This document shows, piece by piece, positions 6,964-8,724 of a stretch of 8,724 nt of DNA (its first letter is position 1; every line of letters starts with the position of its first letter). The notes below the pieces were generated by a model, which had not been told where the DNA came from, did no database searches, and was given only the letters and a program-made list of their open reading frames with translations. Position numbers and translations under genes: made by a program. The DNA comes from Planctomycetaceae bacterium. GTDB taxonomy: Bacteria; Planctomycetota; Planctomycetia; Planctomycetales; Planctomycetaceae. The DNA is taken from NCBI GenBank assembly GCA_029259875.1, contig JAJDEK010000381.1:1-8724 (forward strand). The letters are read 5' to 3'.

Positions 6964-8724
6964 CTATGCAGTGCGGGGGTTTACTTTTTCCGAGTCGATA
7001 CCCAACTCATTGATAACAGTGGCCAGTTGTTTTTTATCAAACTGACCTTCTTCAACAAGTGAGTGTAGTGTGGCCACGACCACATTTTCAGCGTCGATTT
7101 CAAAATGGCGTCTGAGTGATTCACGAGTTTCGCTACGCCCAAAGCCATCCGTTCCTAGTACACAATAAGTTCCCGGAATTCCTTCACGAATCTGGTCTGC
7201 AACTAGTTTAATATTATCACTTGATGCAATAAATGGTCCCGAGACTCCTTCAAAAATTGTTTCCAGATAGGATTTCTGTGGCTCAGATCCAGGATTCAGA
7301 CGATTAAAGCGTTCTACATCTTTTAAGTTTCTGGCCAATTCAGTATAGCTAGTCACACTCCAGACATCTGTGGCGATTCCATATTTATCTGCGAGAATCT
7401 CTTGTGCACGCAACACTTCTCTGAGAATCGGGCCGCTTCCAAATAATTGGGGACGCATGGAGACCGAAGGTTTTTCCACATCTTGAGCACGAAACTTATA
7501 AAGACCCTTGATAATGCCATCAACGACATTATCGCCTTCAGGCATCGAAGCCATCTCATAATTTTCGTTATACACAGAGAGATAATAGAAAATCTCTTCT
7601 CCCTCTTGATACATGCGATGCAATCCTTCCTGGATAATCACCGCTAACTCATAAGCATAGGCAGGGTCGTAGGCACGCAGTGTAGGGACTGTTGAAGCCA
7701 TGAGGTGGCTATGTCCATCCTGATGCTGGAGTCCTTCCCCATTCAGCGTTGTTCTACCTGATGTGCCTCCCAGCAGGAAGCCTTTTGTCCGCGAATCAGC
7801 GGCGGCCCAAACAAGATCGCCAACGCGTTGGAACCCGAACATCGAGTAGTAGATGTAGAACGGGATCATATTCACGCCTTGATTTGCATAAGCAGTTCCG
7901 GCAGCGATAAAGGAAGAAATCGCACCAGCTTCGTTGATGCCTTCTTCTAGAATCTGTCCGTCCTTGGCTTCTTTGTAATACATCAACTGATCGCGGTCGA
8001 CCGGTTCATATAATTGCCCTTGGCTGGCATAAATACCACATTGTTTGAAGAGACCTTCCATACCGAAGGTTCTCGCCTCATCAGGAATAATGGGGACGAT
8101 ACGTTTTCCGATGACTTTATCACGAAGTAAATTTCCAAGGAGAATTCCAAAGGCACCTGTGGTTGACCCATTTTTGCCAGCCATACTTGTCATAAAACGC
8201 TCGAATGATTCCAGAGTCGGAGTTTCCATCCGCTCTTCTGTTGGCGTACGTTTGGGGAGATATCCCCCCAGTTCTTCTCGGCGTTTTTGCAGGTACTCCA
8301 TTTCCGGACTGTTTTCCTCAGGCCGATAGAAGGGAGTGTTTTTCACATCCTCATCGCGGATAGGAATTCCAAATCGTGAACGGAAATCTCTTAGCTCGTC
8401 TTCATTGGCTTTTTTCACATTATGAGCAACATTACGCCCTTCGCCGGCTTCTCCAAGACCATAGCCTTTGATTGTTTTTGCCAGGATGACTGTCGGTGAT
8501 CCGGTATGATTTACGGCAGCATTATAAGCGGCAAACACTTTTTCGGGATCGTGACCACCCCGATTCATACGTTTGATTTGGTCATCGGAAAGACTTTCTG
8601 CCATTTTCGCTAATTCCGGATTCTCTCCAAAGAAATGTTCCCGGATATAGGATCCCGATTCAACCACATATTTCTGATATTGGCCATCAACAACTTCGCC
8701 CATGCGTTTCATGAGATGGCCATC
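6964..8724 (-). CDS. aceE: Pyruvate dehydrogenase E1 component, homodimeric AceE type (partial, N-terminus outside window)
   Basis: AceE is the ThDP-dependent E1 that decarboxylates pyruvate and reductively acetylates the lipoyl group of AceF. The frame is open to the right edge, giving 586 visible residues. The internal Met at 8712 is not the start, because the upstream codons (D-G-H-L) still read as AceE. By comparison with E. coli AceE (887 residues), about 300 N-terminal residues, including the ThDP diphosphate GDG motif, are missing because of the window edge. Visible marks, numbered from the edge: NRGGHDP at 54-60; TIKGYGLGEAGEGRNVAHNVKK at 84-105, with H101 in the position of the E. 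coli active-site-loop His; PDEARTFGMEGLF at 214-226; EGINEAGA at 261-268, which holds the glutamate that activates ThDP; YYSMFGFQR at 292-300; LNGEGLQHQDGHSH at 327-340; and GTDGFGRSETR at 524-534. It ends in KVNPRTA, like E. coli AceE. This is the single-chain alpha2 E1, not the two-gene alpha/beta form. It heads the aceE-aceF-lpdA run. Its promoter and any PdhR-like control lie outside the window. Confidence 0.96.
   Translation of the reverse strand, partial: DGHLMKRMGEVVDGQYQKYVVESGSYIREHFFGENPELAKMAESLSDDQIKRMNRGGHDPEKVFAAYNAAVNHTGSPTVILAKTIKGYGLGEAGEGRNVAHNVKKANEDELRDFRSRFGIPIRDEDVKNTPFYRPEENSPEMEYLQKRREELGGYLPKRTPTEERMETPTLESFERFMTSMAGKNGSTTGAFGILLGNLLRDKVIGKRIVPIIPDEARTFGMEGLFKQCGIYASQGQLYEPVDRDQLMYYKEAKDGQILEEGINEAGAISSFIAAGTAYANQGVNMIPFYIYYSMFGFQRVGDLVWAAADSRTKGFLLGGTSGRTTLNGEGLQHQDGHSHLMASTVPTLRAYDPAYAYELAVIIQEGLHRMYQEGEEIFYYLSVYNENYEMASMPEGDNVVDGIIKGLYKFRAQDVEKPSVSMRPQLFGSGPILREVLRAQEILADKYGIATDVWSVTSYTELARNLKDVERFNRLNPGSEPQKSYLETIFEGVSGPFIASSDNIKLVADQIREGIPGTYCVLGTDGFGRSETRESLRRHFEIDAENVVVATLHSLVEEGQFDKKQLATVINELGIDSEKVNPRTA

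Overview
The window looks like ordinary bacterial chromosome carrying central-metabolism genes. It contains no mobile element, CRISPR array or RNA gene that I can recognise. Coding density is high, base composition looks balanced by eye, and all the large genes are intact except the two cut by the window edges. The organism is probably a Gram-negative-type bacterium: the pyruvate dehydrogenase is the AceE/AceF/Lpd type familiar from proteobacteria. The scarcity of Shine-Dalgarno sequences and a lineage-specific-looking membrane protein would fit a planctomycete (Gimesia-like). That placement is an impression from memory and should not be taken as an assignment.

Layout, plus strand (1-2888): (a) 1-204 is the C-terminal end of a membrane protein that starts outside the window. 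(b) A 224-base leader has an AT-rich stretch and a good Shine-Dalgarno site. (c) 429-1421 is a complete NAD-dependent malate dehydrogenase. (d) A strong hairpin follows at 1446-1478, probably a terminator. (e) 1521-2888 is a complete BioA-type aminotransferase of biotin synthesis, which resembles the Bacillus subtilis lysine-using enzyme more than the E. coli SAM-using one.

Layout, minus strand (2908-8724, transcribed right to left): aceE (E1, N-terminal part outside the window), then aceF (E2 with one lipoyl domain), then lpdA (E3), then a 363-residue protein with two predicted membrane segments and no function I can name. The first three genes are separated by 56-58 bases and almost certainly form an operon encoding the whole pyruvate dehydrogenase complex. 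The membrane protein lies 90 bases further on and may be a fourth cistron. It converges on bioA with only 19 bases between the two stop codons.

Function: the complex oxidatively decarboxylates pyruvate to acetyl-CoA. AceE binds ThDP and acetylates the lipoyl group on AceF, AceF passes the acetyl to CoA, and Lpd reoxidises dihydrolipoyl with NAD+. Malate dehydrogenase regenerates oxaloacetate to accept that acetyl-CoA in the TCA cycle, so the two divisions of the window meet at citrate synthesis, although they are transcribed separately. BioA makes a precursor of biotin and has no other biotin gene beside it here. I found no clear undescribed system. The best candidates for a second look are the uncharacterised membrane protein behind lpdA and the amino-donor specificity of BioA.
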